64,000 nt of DNA from Phytopythium helicoides (lineage: Eukaryota > Oomycota > Peronosporomycetes > Pythiales > Pythiaceae): positions 992,001 through 1,056,000 of the forward strand of contig JANFNE010000005.1 in assembly GCA_024867545.1 (NCBI GenBank), written 5' to 3'. The translations under genes and the position numbers were made by a program. Positions 29,501-41,600 of the stretch are shown here, piece by piece (position 1 is the first letter of the stretch; every line of letters begins with the position of its first letter). The notes under the pieces were generated by a model. The model had not been told where the DNA came from. It searched no databases and saw only the letters and a list, made by a program, of their open reading frames with translations.

Positions 29501-31936
29501 ATGATCGACCAGTTCGTGGTGTTCACCAAGACGGGCACGGTGCTGTGGTCGCGGACGCTCTGCAAGCTGTCGGGCGACCCCGTGGACACGCTCATCACGC
29601 GCGTGCTCATGGAGGACCGCGCGGGCGAGCGCAGCTTCATCTCGGACGCGTACGCCATGCAGTGGGTCTTCGAGAACAAGCTCGACCTCGTCTTCGTCGT
29701 CGTATACCAGAAGATCCTGCAGCTGCTCTACATCGAGGAGCTGCTCGAAATCGTCAAGAAGGTGCGCGAGAGCCGTGGTCGTTCTGGGGGATGCTGGCGA
29801 CGTGAGCTGACCGCGCGTTTCGATCTTGCAGGAGTTTATCGCCGCGTTTCCCGACCAGATCGCCAACCGCACGCCCGTGCAGTTCGACGACAGGTTTACC
29901 AAGATCCTCAAGGCCACGGAGCTCAAGTTTGCTGAGAAGCAGACGCGCAAAGGCCCGCGGGTGCGTACGCTTGTGAAGCACACACAAACTTGATATACAC
30001 TGACACTGCTGCACCTCTATTACTCTGCTGCAGGCATTCAATGCGTCGAAGAAGTCGAAGGGAACGTCTGCGAGTGCCGCGGCGAAGGCGTCGTCCTCTT
30101 CGCGCTCCAAGGCGACAGAGGTGAGTCCCACGAACACAACCAAAAGGAATGGTATGAAGCGACCACCCCGCTAAACTGTACGACGCTGTATGGGCAGGAA
30201 TCGAATGACGAAGGCAACGAATCTCCTGGCTCGGATGGCAAGGACAAGCTCGCAGAGATGGAAAGCGAGCTCGCGGTGCGACCCAAGGGCCGGACGATGC
30301 GAACGGGGCCAAAGAAGAAGAAGACCCCCAAGGCGGCAACAGAGGGTGCGCCGAAGAAGGGCAAGAAGATGACCAAGTGGGAGGACTCGAAACTCTCAAA
30401 GAAGGAGATTCAGGAGCTGGACCGGTCGAAGGAGGTTCGTATAGATGCCTACTTGCTCGCTCGAAGCACTTTGCGCATCAGTTGTTTATCTTCATGGATA
30501 TATTCTAGCTCACTGCCGACGAAGAGGCGGCGCAGATCCGCGAGAAGCGCGAGGCGTATATTGGAGAGGACGAGGACAGCGACTATGAAGAATTTTCGGA
30601 CACTGACGAGGAGTCAGTGGCGTCGTCTGGTACCGAGTCGGATGCCAGCGAGAGTGGGTGGAGCTTCTCAAGCACTCGCCTCGGCAGCTTCTTGACCGCT
30701 GTGTCCGGAAACAAGGTAACTTGCGTGGTCAATGGTGCATTGATTTCTGGAAGAAGCATGGGCGCTAACGCAATCCACTCGTTCAGATTCTGGCTCGTGA
30801 GGACCTCGAGCCCGTCATCACCCCGATGCACCAAATGGTTTGTTATTCGCTCTCTAATGCTCTTGCTCAAGACAATATGTTCTGATGTTTGACTTTATTC
30901 ACACAGCTTATTAGCAAGAACGTTGCGTCTGAGGTCGCCGACGAGCTGTGCGAGTCGGTTATCACGACCCTTGTTGGCCAACGTCTTGAAAGCTTCACCC
31001 GCGTCACGACGGTCGTTCGCAAGGCGCTTGAGGCGGCGCTGCTCCGCATCCTTACGCCAAAGAAATCGACGGACGTTCTTCGCGAAATCTTGGACGCGAA
31101 GGCCGCTGGTCGCGCGTACAGCATCGTCTTCGTGGGCGTCAACGGAGTCGGCAAGTCGACGAGTTTATCGAAGGTCTGCTACTATCTGAAGTCGAAGGGT
31201 GTGAATGTGATGATTGCTGCGTGCGACACGTTCCGATCTGGCGCGGTGGAGCAGCTCAATCAGCATGCCAAGGTTCTCGACGTCCCGCTGTTCGAGAAGG
31301 GTGCGTTGGCGAGCCTGCCTCCGAATTATCGTAGATTCTAAAGGATGTTTCTTTGCCCACGAAGGTTACGCCAAGGACCCTGCGTCCGTCGCGAAGGAGG
31401 CGATCAAGTATGGCACGGAGAACGGCTTTGACTGTGTGCTGATCGATACGGCCGGTCGGATGCAGAACAATGAGCCGCTCATGCGCGCTCTGGCCAAGCT
31501 GGTCTCGAGCAATGACCCTGACCTTGTGCTTTTCGTCGGCGAGGCGCTCGTGGGAAACGATGGTATTGATCAGCTGTCGATGTTCGACCGGGTGAGTGTT
31601 GCTGAGCGTTTCTCGCAGCGAAATGCGGTTTCATCTAACACGTCTGCTTGCAGGCCCTCGCGGACTACTCCGACCGTCGCGACCCCCACCGCGTCGACGG
31701 CATTGTCATCACCAAGTTCGACACGATCGACGACAAAGGTGCGTTTATGAGCCTTTGCGGCGAATTAGTCAATCAGCTTTTTCTCTGACTGGATGTTTGT
31801 TGTGCATGAAGTTGGCGCGGCGGTGTCGATGGTGTACAAGACTGGCCAGCCTATCATGTTCGTCGGCACCGGGCAGAAGTACACGCACCTGAAGAAGCTC
31901 AACGTGCGCACTGTGCTCCGCCACCTGCTTTCGTAG
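29501..31936 (+). CDS. Signal recognition particle receptor subunit alpha
   Basis: SRP-family GTPase that docks ribosome-SRP complexes at the ER membrane through SR-beta. About ten exons run from ATG 29501 to TAG 31936. The N-terminal SRX longin domain starts [20 protein letters not shown] and continues [20 protein letters not shown]. It is followed by a Lys-rich linker ([20 protein letters not shown]) and an acidic hinge. The NG domain has [21 protein letters not shown]-loop [53 protein letters not shown] (NKxD position as TKFD) and [12 protein letters not shown]. All GTPase motifs are intact. Length about 600 aa, normal for SRPRA. Confidence 0.92.
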
Positions 31937-32135
31937 GCTGTCGCCTTCGGCATCGCCCTCGCACAAGCTGTAGCAAGTTCTGTTCAGCACAGAGACTTGA
32001 ATCCATCGTGTTGCCTTTGACTTTGACGTGAACCTGTTGAAGCACGTTTGTTGAAAGTTTCGTGCTATTCGGTAGTTTACGCTTAGTGTTGCACTCGCTC
32101 ATACTGGTCCAAAGAAGCCATCGACCGCTGCTGCC

Positions 32136-34129
32136 ATGTGGGTGCTGGACGCTGCCGAGGGCGGGTCCAAGGGCACAACGCAGAGCTTCCACCTCATGGC
32201 GGGCGACTGGACCGTGGGGCGCAAGAAGTGCCACTTCAGCTTCTCCGACGACGCGTCCGTCTCCCGCTGCCATGCCGTGATCCGCGTCGGTGCGCTCTCC
32301 CTCGCGCAGCTCTCCGACGTGCAGTCGCGCCCGGCGCTCGTGCTCGAGGACCTGCAGTCGCGCTTTGGCACGTACCTGAACGGCCAGGCGATCAAGGCGC
32401 CGCGCGAGCTCAAGCACGGCGACGAGATCTCGTTCGGCGCCAAGCGCACCGTGCTGCGCGTGCGCTACCAGCCGTTTGTGCTCGTGGCGTCGCGCGTGGT
32501 GCGAGCCCAGCGCGCACGCGTGAGTGACGCCTGCCAGCGCACAGGTATGCACCTGTTGAACAAGGAGACCCCGGACGCCACCCACTGCATTGTGGACCAG
32601 GGCAAGGTCATCGCGACCGCCAAGGTGCTCTGGGCACTCGTGTACAACCAGCCTGTGGTGCGCACCACGTGGCTTTTTCGGGTGCTCGAGCGCCGCAGCA
32701 TGTCCGAGCCCATGCCGCGCTGCGAGGATCACCTGCCAGTGGATGATGAAAACCCATCCTGGGCCACCAACTACCTGCCGAGTCCCAAGCGCACGACGCT
32801 GTACCAGCGGCACGTGATCGTCTTCCTGGCACCGCAGCCCATGGAGGCGCTGATCGCTGCTATGAGTGGTGTTGTCGTGGCAGCTTACGCTACGCTGGAA
32901 GATGATGAAGCACTGCTCAGAGACATCGAGCAGAAGGCGGGAGGGCGGGTTGTACTTGTGGTGGAAGGTCACGGCAGCAGTAGCATGTCTACTACGACCG
33001 AGAGTAAAGAGCAAGAGTACTCACAAGCTGCAGTGGTGGAACGCCGTACTTCGCTCTTTCAGTCGCTCGGAACACCCTTTGTGACCGTGCAAGAGCTCGC
33101 AGCCAGCGTTCTCTTCTCCAAGACCCCAGCGGTTTCAAGCGACATTCCGTTCAGCAATTCGCTTGCCAGTCACATGGGCTCGTCAGTTCAGGTCATGAGC
33201 TTCCCTGATCATCTCAGCCTCCAGCCACTAGTATCGACAGAGAATGGCGACGAAAGTGGCACTCAGCCTATTGACAACGCTGTCAAAGGCGAAGCTCAAG
33301 AAGCATATGAAAACACTTCCCACGATAATAACATTCTCGACTTACGAAAGCCAGTGCCAAGACCGAGTTCATCAACGGAGTCGACAAAGGTAAGTGGATC
33401 CATCACTTCAGAAGTGATAGCTTCATTCACCTAATCGCGTGTTTTGTTTTGTGTGGTGTGTGCCATCTCCCCAAAAGAATGATCCCAGCGCAGAGACCGA
33501 CATTAACATTATTGATTTTCCCATGACCGCTCGGGATGATTTTGGCGAACCAGAATCAAAATCCGAGCCGCCTTTAGCCCAATCGCTTTCTAGAGGTGCT
33601 GCAGATTTTTTTTCCCTGCCTCGCATCGAATGGTACTGTGGTGCTAACTGCTACATTCGTGACAAAAGATCCCAGTGTTGATGATGCCGATGGAAAAGAA
33701 GTGATTGTCAAGACGTTCCAAAATGAGGATCTAGTAAGCGATTCAACTGCTGTTGAATGCTCCGAGTGGATCTCTCGCGGTCACCCACGTGCAATCCAAG
33801 CCGCCCCGGAGAGCCTAGAGAACGAATATCCTGAATACAAGGCGGTTGTCCAGCTGTGTAGTCTTGTTGTGAAGCGCCAGCAAAACCTGGGGAGCGCCAA
33901 CTCCAGCAACGACGGCCAAGTGAACTTCAAGCGCTTTCGTAAGGGCAATGGGTACGCGTCAGTGTCAAAAGCGTCGCTGTTCCCACGACCAACAGTTATC
34001 AGCGTCATGATTGACAATGCTGAACGCGAGTCTATTCAAAAGGACCTGGCTGCACGTGAAGAGCAAGAGCGTATTGCCGACGATTTGTTCGCTGTCGCAG
34101 AGGGCCGTAAACAGAAGAAATTGTTCTGA
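32136..34129 (+). CDS. Nibrin/NBS1, MRE11-RAD50-NBS1 complex subunit
   Basis: Three exons. Exon 1 (32136-33389) encodes an FHA domain (WTVGRKKCHFSF, VSRCHAVIRV, SRFGTYLNGQ) directly followed by tandem BRCT-like repeats (ATHCIVDQGKVIATAKVLWA, PVVRTTWLF), the FHA-BRCT2 layout unique to NBS1. The middle is disordered. Exon 3 carries two diagnostic motifs: NFKRFRKG, the MRE11-binding motif, and the extreme C-terminus RIADDLFAVAEGRKQKKLF, matching the ATM/Tel1-binding ADDLF motif. Exon 2 ends at TG before GTACTG and joins to TGTTGATG at an AG about 50 bases on. Length about 620 aa. It senses DNA double-strand breaks and recruits ATM. It is convergent with CSN5. Confidence 0.9.
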
Positions 34130-34221
34130 GTATCTCGCCGGAGAACTAGCTAGCAGATATTTATCGTTCACAACTAGAGAGACGACTGCGCTGCTTCCAT
34201 GGGTTTCCAAACCACGCCAAC

Positions 34222-35403
34222 TCAGAACTTGTCGTTGAATAGCGCCTTCTTGCTGTTCTGCAGTCCTTGGCCCAGAGAGTGCTCGATTGACAGCTCGTTC
34301 GCAGCTTGCATGATTTTGTCGAGCGCCGAGTCCTCCGACTCCTTTTGCTGCTTCTCGGGAACATAGTACTCTCCGATCCGAGCTCCACGACCACCGCGCG
34401 GGGCCAAGTGCGCTTCGGAGCCTTCTAGCTTGTGTGCGAGTAGCTGGATACGCTCCGAGAATCGGTCGCGGTTCTCGCGTTCCTGCATGGTGTTGGAGCT
34501 GAGCGTGCGCATCCAGAGGAACTCCTCAGACAGCACGCTGACAACTTGCGAGCCAAGAGAGCTCATAAAATAGTCGATCTCCAGCGTGTAGTATCTGCGT
34601 CGTGGATCCACCCCCTTCATTAGCACATCGATTCCATGCCATAAAGTGAAGGAACAACAAAACCAAGAAGCCTACCGGTTCCAGCAACTTCCCCAGCGCT
34701 CGAGACGGACACTCTCATCGGCTACGATCGTTCCGTCTGGTGTTTCGTTCATCGGGGCGGCAAACTCCGGTGGGTAGACACGGAAGGCGCCCATTTCGGG
34801 GCGTTTCTTCGCGAGTGAGCGCAGCGGGTCAAGGACAATAGCGAGCCACGGATTGCCGTGTGGATCCTCTGAGCGCTGCCACTGCAGCTGGGTGCTCACG
34901 TCGGTGGCAGAGAGAAAGCAGTGGCTGTGCACCTCGACGTCAAACGGGTGGCTGTGGTACCAGCCCATGAACTTCTCCTTGCGCGTCTGCTCGATGGCTT
35001 CACCGAGCGAGATCATGTAGTTGATGACCTCGGCATCGTCCGCAAGCACGCGCGTCTCGGCTCCCTCGATGGGCAGCGGGAAGCAGTCCGTAACGATTAG
35101 AGTCTGCGCGTCTCCGGCGTCGCGGTCCGTGCCCGTGGCTGGACGCCCGAGGATGAGTCCCATGATCTCGACGGGCTTGCCGCCGCTCTTGATACCCTTC
35201 TCCACGCCAGAGTTGGCGTGGTTCATCATCTTCATCGCGGCCGACGGCGACACGATGACCTTCTTAAAGTACTTGGGGTCCTGCATCCACACCTTATTGT
35301 TGCGAACCTCCTTAAGCACGTCCTCGTCGAACGCATACGCCGCGTCCTCCATGCGCGCGGGCGCCGCCGGTGTCGCTGCCGTCGCGCTGTCCGCCACCTG
35401 CAT
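34222..35403 (-). CDS. COP9 signalosome subunit 5 (JAMM deneddylase)
   Basis: Catalytic subunit of the COP9 signalosome; it removes NEDD8 from cullins. Two exons: 35403 to about 34,680, and about 34,626 to 34,222. Seen: YFKKVIVSPSAAMKMMNHA, VEIMGLILGRP (catalytic Glu), FMGWYHSHPFDVEVHSHCF then LSATDVSTQ (metal-binding HxH and Asp), WLAIVLDPLRS and GAFRVYPPEF. The second exon has YYTLEIDYFMSSL and the helical C-terminus. The stretch between HSH and Ser is five residues longer than in animal and plant CSN5 and contains a second HSH. Length about 375 aa, as expected. The splice phase at about 34,626-34,680 is unclear. It shares a 238-base divergent promoter with the ASH-domain gene. Confidence 0.9.
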
Positions 35404-35641
35404 CTTCTCGGTAGCTGCGAGATCCGATTCTCTTGGTCATTGCCCTTCGACACGGGTCCGGGTTGGGCCAATACTCACAGATATACCTCACTAAACCCAC
35501 CCGCATATTTTACATGATTTGTTCAAGAAAAGCGATTTTTCAACCCGACCCATCAAAAACGATTGATGCACTATCCGACCCGACCCACGTTGCCGCTGGT
35601 GAGGCTCACCACAACAATCCCCACGGCCGGAGACAGGCGGC

Positions 35642-38600
35642 ATGACCAAGAAGCGCGCGGGGCGCCCGGCCGCGGAGGGCTCGCTGCTCGCCCCGGTCGG
35701 CAGCCCGCGCGGCGTGGGAAGGCTACGCGGCTCCGGCTCGCTGCCGACGCCCGGGAGCCCCACGATTGGCCGTAAGGCGGCGCTTGCGGGGCCCGCGCGG
35801 CCGTTCCCGCTGCCGTCACCCGCTGTGAGCGTCGCGCTGCTCAGCAAGGCGACGCTCGCACGCACCGAGCCCGAAAGCTCGCTGCTGGCGCTGGGAGATC
35901 TGTACCTGAACGACCTGTCGGAGATCCGCGTGCTGGAGATCACCAATCGCAAGCCCCGCCGGATGCGCTTGGGCCTTAGCGCCGAACTGCGCAAGCCCTT
36001 TCACCTCAGCACGCGTGGCTTCCAGCTCGAGAATGAAAACGTCGAGATGATGGAGGCTGAGCGGCTAACCTCGAGCGAGCTTCCGGGCGGAGCCACGCCA
36101 GACCAGTTCAACCATGTGCCATCTTCCATCCTGCGCTCGTCCTCCAAGGCGGCGCTGAGCGCGGAGAACGTCTACCTCTGCGAGGGCTACAACGAGCTCT
36201 TCAACCACATTGGACGCATTGACGACGTCGTGCTCGAGTCCAACGAGACCAAGCGTGTGATCTTCTCGCTGTGCGCCAAGCTGGCCTCCCAGCAGGACCC
36301 TAACACCTCGGCCATACCGACAGTTTTCGCCGCGAACGGAGGTGACTCGTCTGAAGAAGAGCGGATGCATCTCAGTGAGACCTCGTGCTTGGTTTTATCG
36401 GGGAGATTGCAGCTGCAGCCGTCTTTCATTGATGGCGTGGGGTCGGAGGACGCACCTGCTATGTCGCTACCAGCGCCTGAAGTGATCATTCCATTCCAAG
36501 GGCAAATTTGCCGCTCTTTACTTCGTCTTGATGTGAAGGAGCTGCACTTTGATGACTGTGTCCCAGGAGGCTCATTTGTGAAGGACTTCACCGTTTGGAA
36601 CCGATCAGAGATCCCACTGCTATTTAAACTTGTTTCGTCCGCATTAGACGCGTCCGACGACCTGGTAATTTGCACCGACTATAACTCAGGATATCCTGTT
36701 GGCGACAAAACACTACATGCAGCTGCTTACGGCCATGTCAAGATTCGAGTCACGTATAGGCCGACTGAGGTAAGGAACTAGAAAGTAGTTCTTGCCTTGT
36801 TTGGATTAGGATACTAATTCTTTCCACGGCAGGTTGGAGAAAGGTTTTTCGAGATTCAAGCCCAAAATTTGCATGACGCGAGAAACGTGAAAATTCTCAA
36901 AATCCATGCGATCACAAATAAGGAGCATCATAGGTTCGTGTCTTGCATGCAGGTCTACTCATCTGGCTGGTTTCCATTGTAACGGTCCAATTTCGTGTAG
37001 GGAGGGGCTTTCCATCAAGGAACCAAATGGATCTTATCTCATGAGCGGAAGCAAACTAGACTTTGGGGACTGCTACACTGGTGTTGCGCACTCGAAGACT
37101 ATTCTCCTCCGTAATTCGACTGAAGCGGCACTTCACGTTGAGCTGACAAGTGATCGACCTAAAGAGATTAATTTTGAGCTCAAGCTTCAACAGAACCGAG
37201 CGCGGGCAGCTAGGGGTGGCCGCGGGGAAGAGTTGATATCACCATCGAACTCAAATGATGAGTCCAGTCGCAAAGGGTCTTTATCACCCGATGGATCGAA
37301 ATCTCATTTCTCGTTCTCAAATATGGATGGCTACACGTTGGACAGCGACGAAGAGAACGACGACAACGAGGTGCGTCACTTTCTCTTTTGTTTGAGCATC
37401 GTATTTATTTCAGACCCTGCCCATGGTTATAACTGTACTGCAATGATCCATAGGGCGAATTTTACGAAGACGAGTTTACAGGGAAGCGGCATTCATTTGA
37501 AGAAAGCCAGTTGATGCTTGGCGATATTGACGATGCAGATGATGATTTCGAGTTCGATCGGGAGCCGCGTATGTTTCCACGATCACCGCCAACAAGTCCG
37601 AAAGTTCGACGCAGTACTCGAAGCAGCGTGGAGGGGCGCAAAAAACACACTCGCTCAAAACGAAAATCTTCAAAAGTGTCCTCTCGCGTCCGAGACCTGA
37701 TGTACGAGAGTGGGGCGGATAGGTACGATTATGATTGTTGAGTATGACTCTTTCCCACGAACCTCAGGGCTGAGCAACCATTTGTATGTTTGTTTTCAGC
37801 CTGTGCTCATCACCCGAACGCAACTCTCGCTCGGAAGGGCGAAAGCGTCTTTCTTCGAGTGAGGGCGTTAACGCGGCTAACTTTTTGGTCGAGACAATTG
37901 ACTTGCCTCCCGGCGTAGAGCGGACTATCGTGATTTGGTACACACCGACAACCATCAGCAATGCTGAATCATCTTTTGGCGACAACCAGGACGGAGTTGA
38001 TCTAAAAGGATGCCGTCTCATGAAGCAAACGTTTCGCGTATCATTCCGCTGCTTCTTGCTCCAAGGATCGTGGCAACAAGCTCAGTCTCGAGTGTATGAT
38101 CGAACGTTGGGCAAGTCTATTCACATTCGAGCCCGAACCTGCACGTCGATTGTTACAGTGACGCCCTCCGTGCTGCATCTTGGGGACTGTAATATCGGGG
38201 AGCTGAAAAGCAGCTCGTGCATGCTTACAAATCATTCCGAGCTACCCACAGTGGTGAAGCCGATTGTGACGTCTAAGGTTATTTCGACTGTGCCTAACGA
38301 CGACATGATGCTAGGTCCCAAACAGTCAACTGAGCTCAAGATCGAAATTATCCCTCGGAAGACAAACCCAAATTATTCGCGTTTGATTTCGATTATAAAC
38401 ATGAAGAACAAGAGCAACATCCCGCAGATCTGCGTTCGGTCAAGCAACATGGATGCCCACCATGTTATCTACCACTCGTTGTTTTACAAACTTCTGACGC
38501 AATCCAGGTCGGCGTTTTTGAATTTCGAGCATGTCACGATCAATTCAGTTGGTATTCAAGTATTTGATCTCGAGAACATCACAAATGCGCCACTTCACTT

Positions 38601-41600
38601 GAACATACAGAGTTCAGATAGTATGAAGGTGCGATTATATTACATAAAACCTCCATTTCCGGGCTCTGCTGCAAGGATCGCTACAGCTAGGGGCCGTGCG
38701 GATGAAAGTGGAGATAGACAAAACCTGTTTGGACAGCTCTCTGGAGCTAGTAGCCATGCCGTCGGGCGGACGTCGGTAGCTGCAACTACTCTACCGTCTT
38801 CGAGCGGAACAAGCCAATCCGGCTTGCGTCCAATTCGACGTCGACGGTCCTTCGGAAGCGTTGCAGAACTAGCTGAAAAGAGCCCGGGATACAAACGAAG
38901 CACTGTGCTGGCTCTACAACGGCATTTGAGCAAGAGACTGAGCACTACATCATCCGTCGCAGGAGCAACGAACCCTCAGCCTGGTGGAAACCTTACTGTC
39001 TCGACCGTGGTTTCTCCTTCATTTGACGGGGTACGAATGCGTTTTGATCAACTCACACCTACCGGAAGTGAAGGATGGGGTGACGGAAGCCACCCTCGCT
39101 TAATTGAAGGATTGAAAGTAGCGACAACAGGATTTCCCTCCCAACACGGATCGATCGAGAACGACAGCAAAAATGAAGAGCTTGATGCGCTGCTGTTCCT
39201 TTTCGAAAAGTCAAGAGCGGAAGTCGACCAGTTCTGTCACAGCGTTATCCCATCGCCCGAGAAGGAGCAAGAGATTGTTAGTATGGTTCGCGACCGAAGC
39301 AAACGCCTTCAAGCACTAATTTCTCAGAAGACGCTGGTTCCCCTGAGCAGCAATAAAGAACGAAATCTTCGCTTACCTGCGAAGTCTCGCCAGCGCATTG
39401 TTGCTGTGTTTGCGCCGTCGTCGAATGAAACTGCGATAACTAACGAAGGCTCCAAGTCACGAATCGAAAAGCACAAGGTACTCATCACGCTCCCACCTGG
39501 CGGCAACAAGAAGGCGGTAGCTGACGCATCTAAGTTCGAAGCTAACAAGCCGGTCTGGGCAACATCCAAGCACCCGTTCGACACTCGCCCCTCAGTGCGC
39601 GAGCTTTTGTTGAAGGGTCGGGTGTGCCGCTCAGTCTTGAACGTAAACCAGAAGAACATCAACTTTGGTCGGATAGCTGCGTCGTCGAAAAGCTCAAAGC
39701 GCCTTGTGGTGCAAAATACGTCGGCTGTTCCTCTCGTTTACAGCGTCGAGAAGACTGGTTCGATTTCGTCCGGGTTTCTTCAGATCAAGGAGGGAGAAGT
39801 CGGCATCGTCAAAGCCTTTGGCACGAAAGAAATATGTTTCGAGTTTTTACCAACACTCGCGGGACCATTTGAGGAGAAGCTAAAGATTGTAAACGTCCAA
39901 GACGCCAATAACTCTGTGTCAGTAATCATCAAAGCCAAGGTTGTCAAGCGAGAGACATTCAAGCTGCTTCAAGCTGGAAAGACGCTTGCGCTCGGAAAGT
40001 GTCTTGTTGGCGAGCGGAGCGACGAGATCAAGATCAGTATTCGTAATATGAGCCGCAAGAAGCGTGAGTATGTCATTCAACTGGACCCTGTGTTCAGTGA
40101 GGCGACGCTGCGTCCAACTTTTTTCTTTTCGATTGATGACACCCCCGCGGCGACAATCACTCAAGCGCAAGAAAAGAAGCTTGATGAGGAACTGGAAAAA
40201 CTGGAGCATAAGCTACGAATCGCTGTGACTAAGAAGAAGACAGAAAAGATTGAAAAACTCAACGCAAAAATTTCTAGAGTGAAAGCACTGCTAAACGGCG
40301 AGCAAGTGCTGGATGGGTCGCTTACTGATACCGAGTCAGATGCTGGCGGGCCAGGCGCAGGTAGCGAGAGCGGGGACGCTGAGTACTATGACAGCAACAG
40401 CGAATCCGAGTACTCGGACTCGGAGTCAACCCCGCGGCGCTCGAAAACACGAAAGAAAGGTTTGGTCGACGTTCGTAGTAGCTCGCCATCGCACGTGGTG
40501 ACGGCCAGTCCAAGCGCAAATAATCTTACCTTTTCTGTCGACGCCGAAGCGACCTGCCGGGTTATTGCTTACGCAATCTTTAAGCCTGTTACGAGCGAGG
40601 GCGATGGAGCTGGGAAGACACTTGTGAGTCGAGGTCATAAATCGAAGAAGCGCCAGCAGCGTCGTGATTCAACTCCACTGATTGGAGTTGGCAAGTTCTT
40701 GCTATACGAGCAGCAGAACAAGGACGTTGTAAAAGATCTTCAGTACAGCGCCGAGGTTTATTCGCGGACCCCGGCAGGAGAGAGTGCTTTTTGTCAGGCT
40801 GTTGGTAGAAATCTGCCACCACCTTCTCCAATCTCGCACGGTGTTCCACGATTCCCTAAGCCTCAAGCAAACAGCGGCCTTCTGGACCTAACGCGAGAAG
40901 CCAAACAAAGCAGAGCTCCAAATTTGACTGCTATCAATACTGTCGCTGAGCCCGCAGATTCAACGTTCGTGAACGATGAGAAGCCTCTTGTCGGGCCATT
41001 ATCCCCGCTCCACCCATTTGAGCAGAAGCTCCTGGTTGCTGTAGATCCTGATGAGTCATTTGTCTCTTCTGCGTCTGGACTGTTGATTCCGATTGAAGAA
41101 AGTCCTAGTGGTTTCCGCGGATGGACTGTCAGGCTATCTTTGCCCGAAAAAGCTCATGTTTCGCAAATTGTCGACGTGAAGTGGAGTCCAACATCATCGT
41201 TACGGCACATGCTTGGAGTTTCGTGTTTCACGGAGGCTAGCGAGGCAAGTGTGATGGGTGGTGCGGTTGTCGACAACTCGATTGGCATGAGTGTTCAAGG
41301 CAGCATTTCTTTGAAGCGAGTTGAGGTGCAGGCTGGTCACTCGCTGGAACTGAACTTGAAGTGGTGTTTCGCAGAGGCTGCTGGGTTTGCCCCTACGACT
41401 GCGCTATCATCCGTTCTAAACCGCGCGATGATTGACGCGGTCTCGAGATCAACAGAGATACCAGCAGGTACCATCGATTTTTTCAGTGTGTCTTCTACTG
41501 GTACCGAAGTGGGGCAGGATCTGTTATCGGTGCTTAGTGTTTCACTGGTCAAATCGACCCAACGAGCACTATGGCTTGACAAGGACTGCATTGATCTCGG

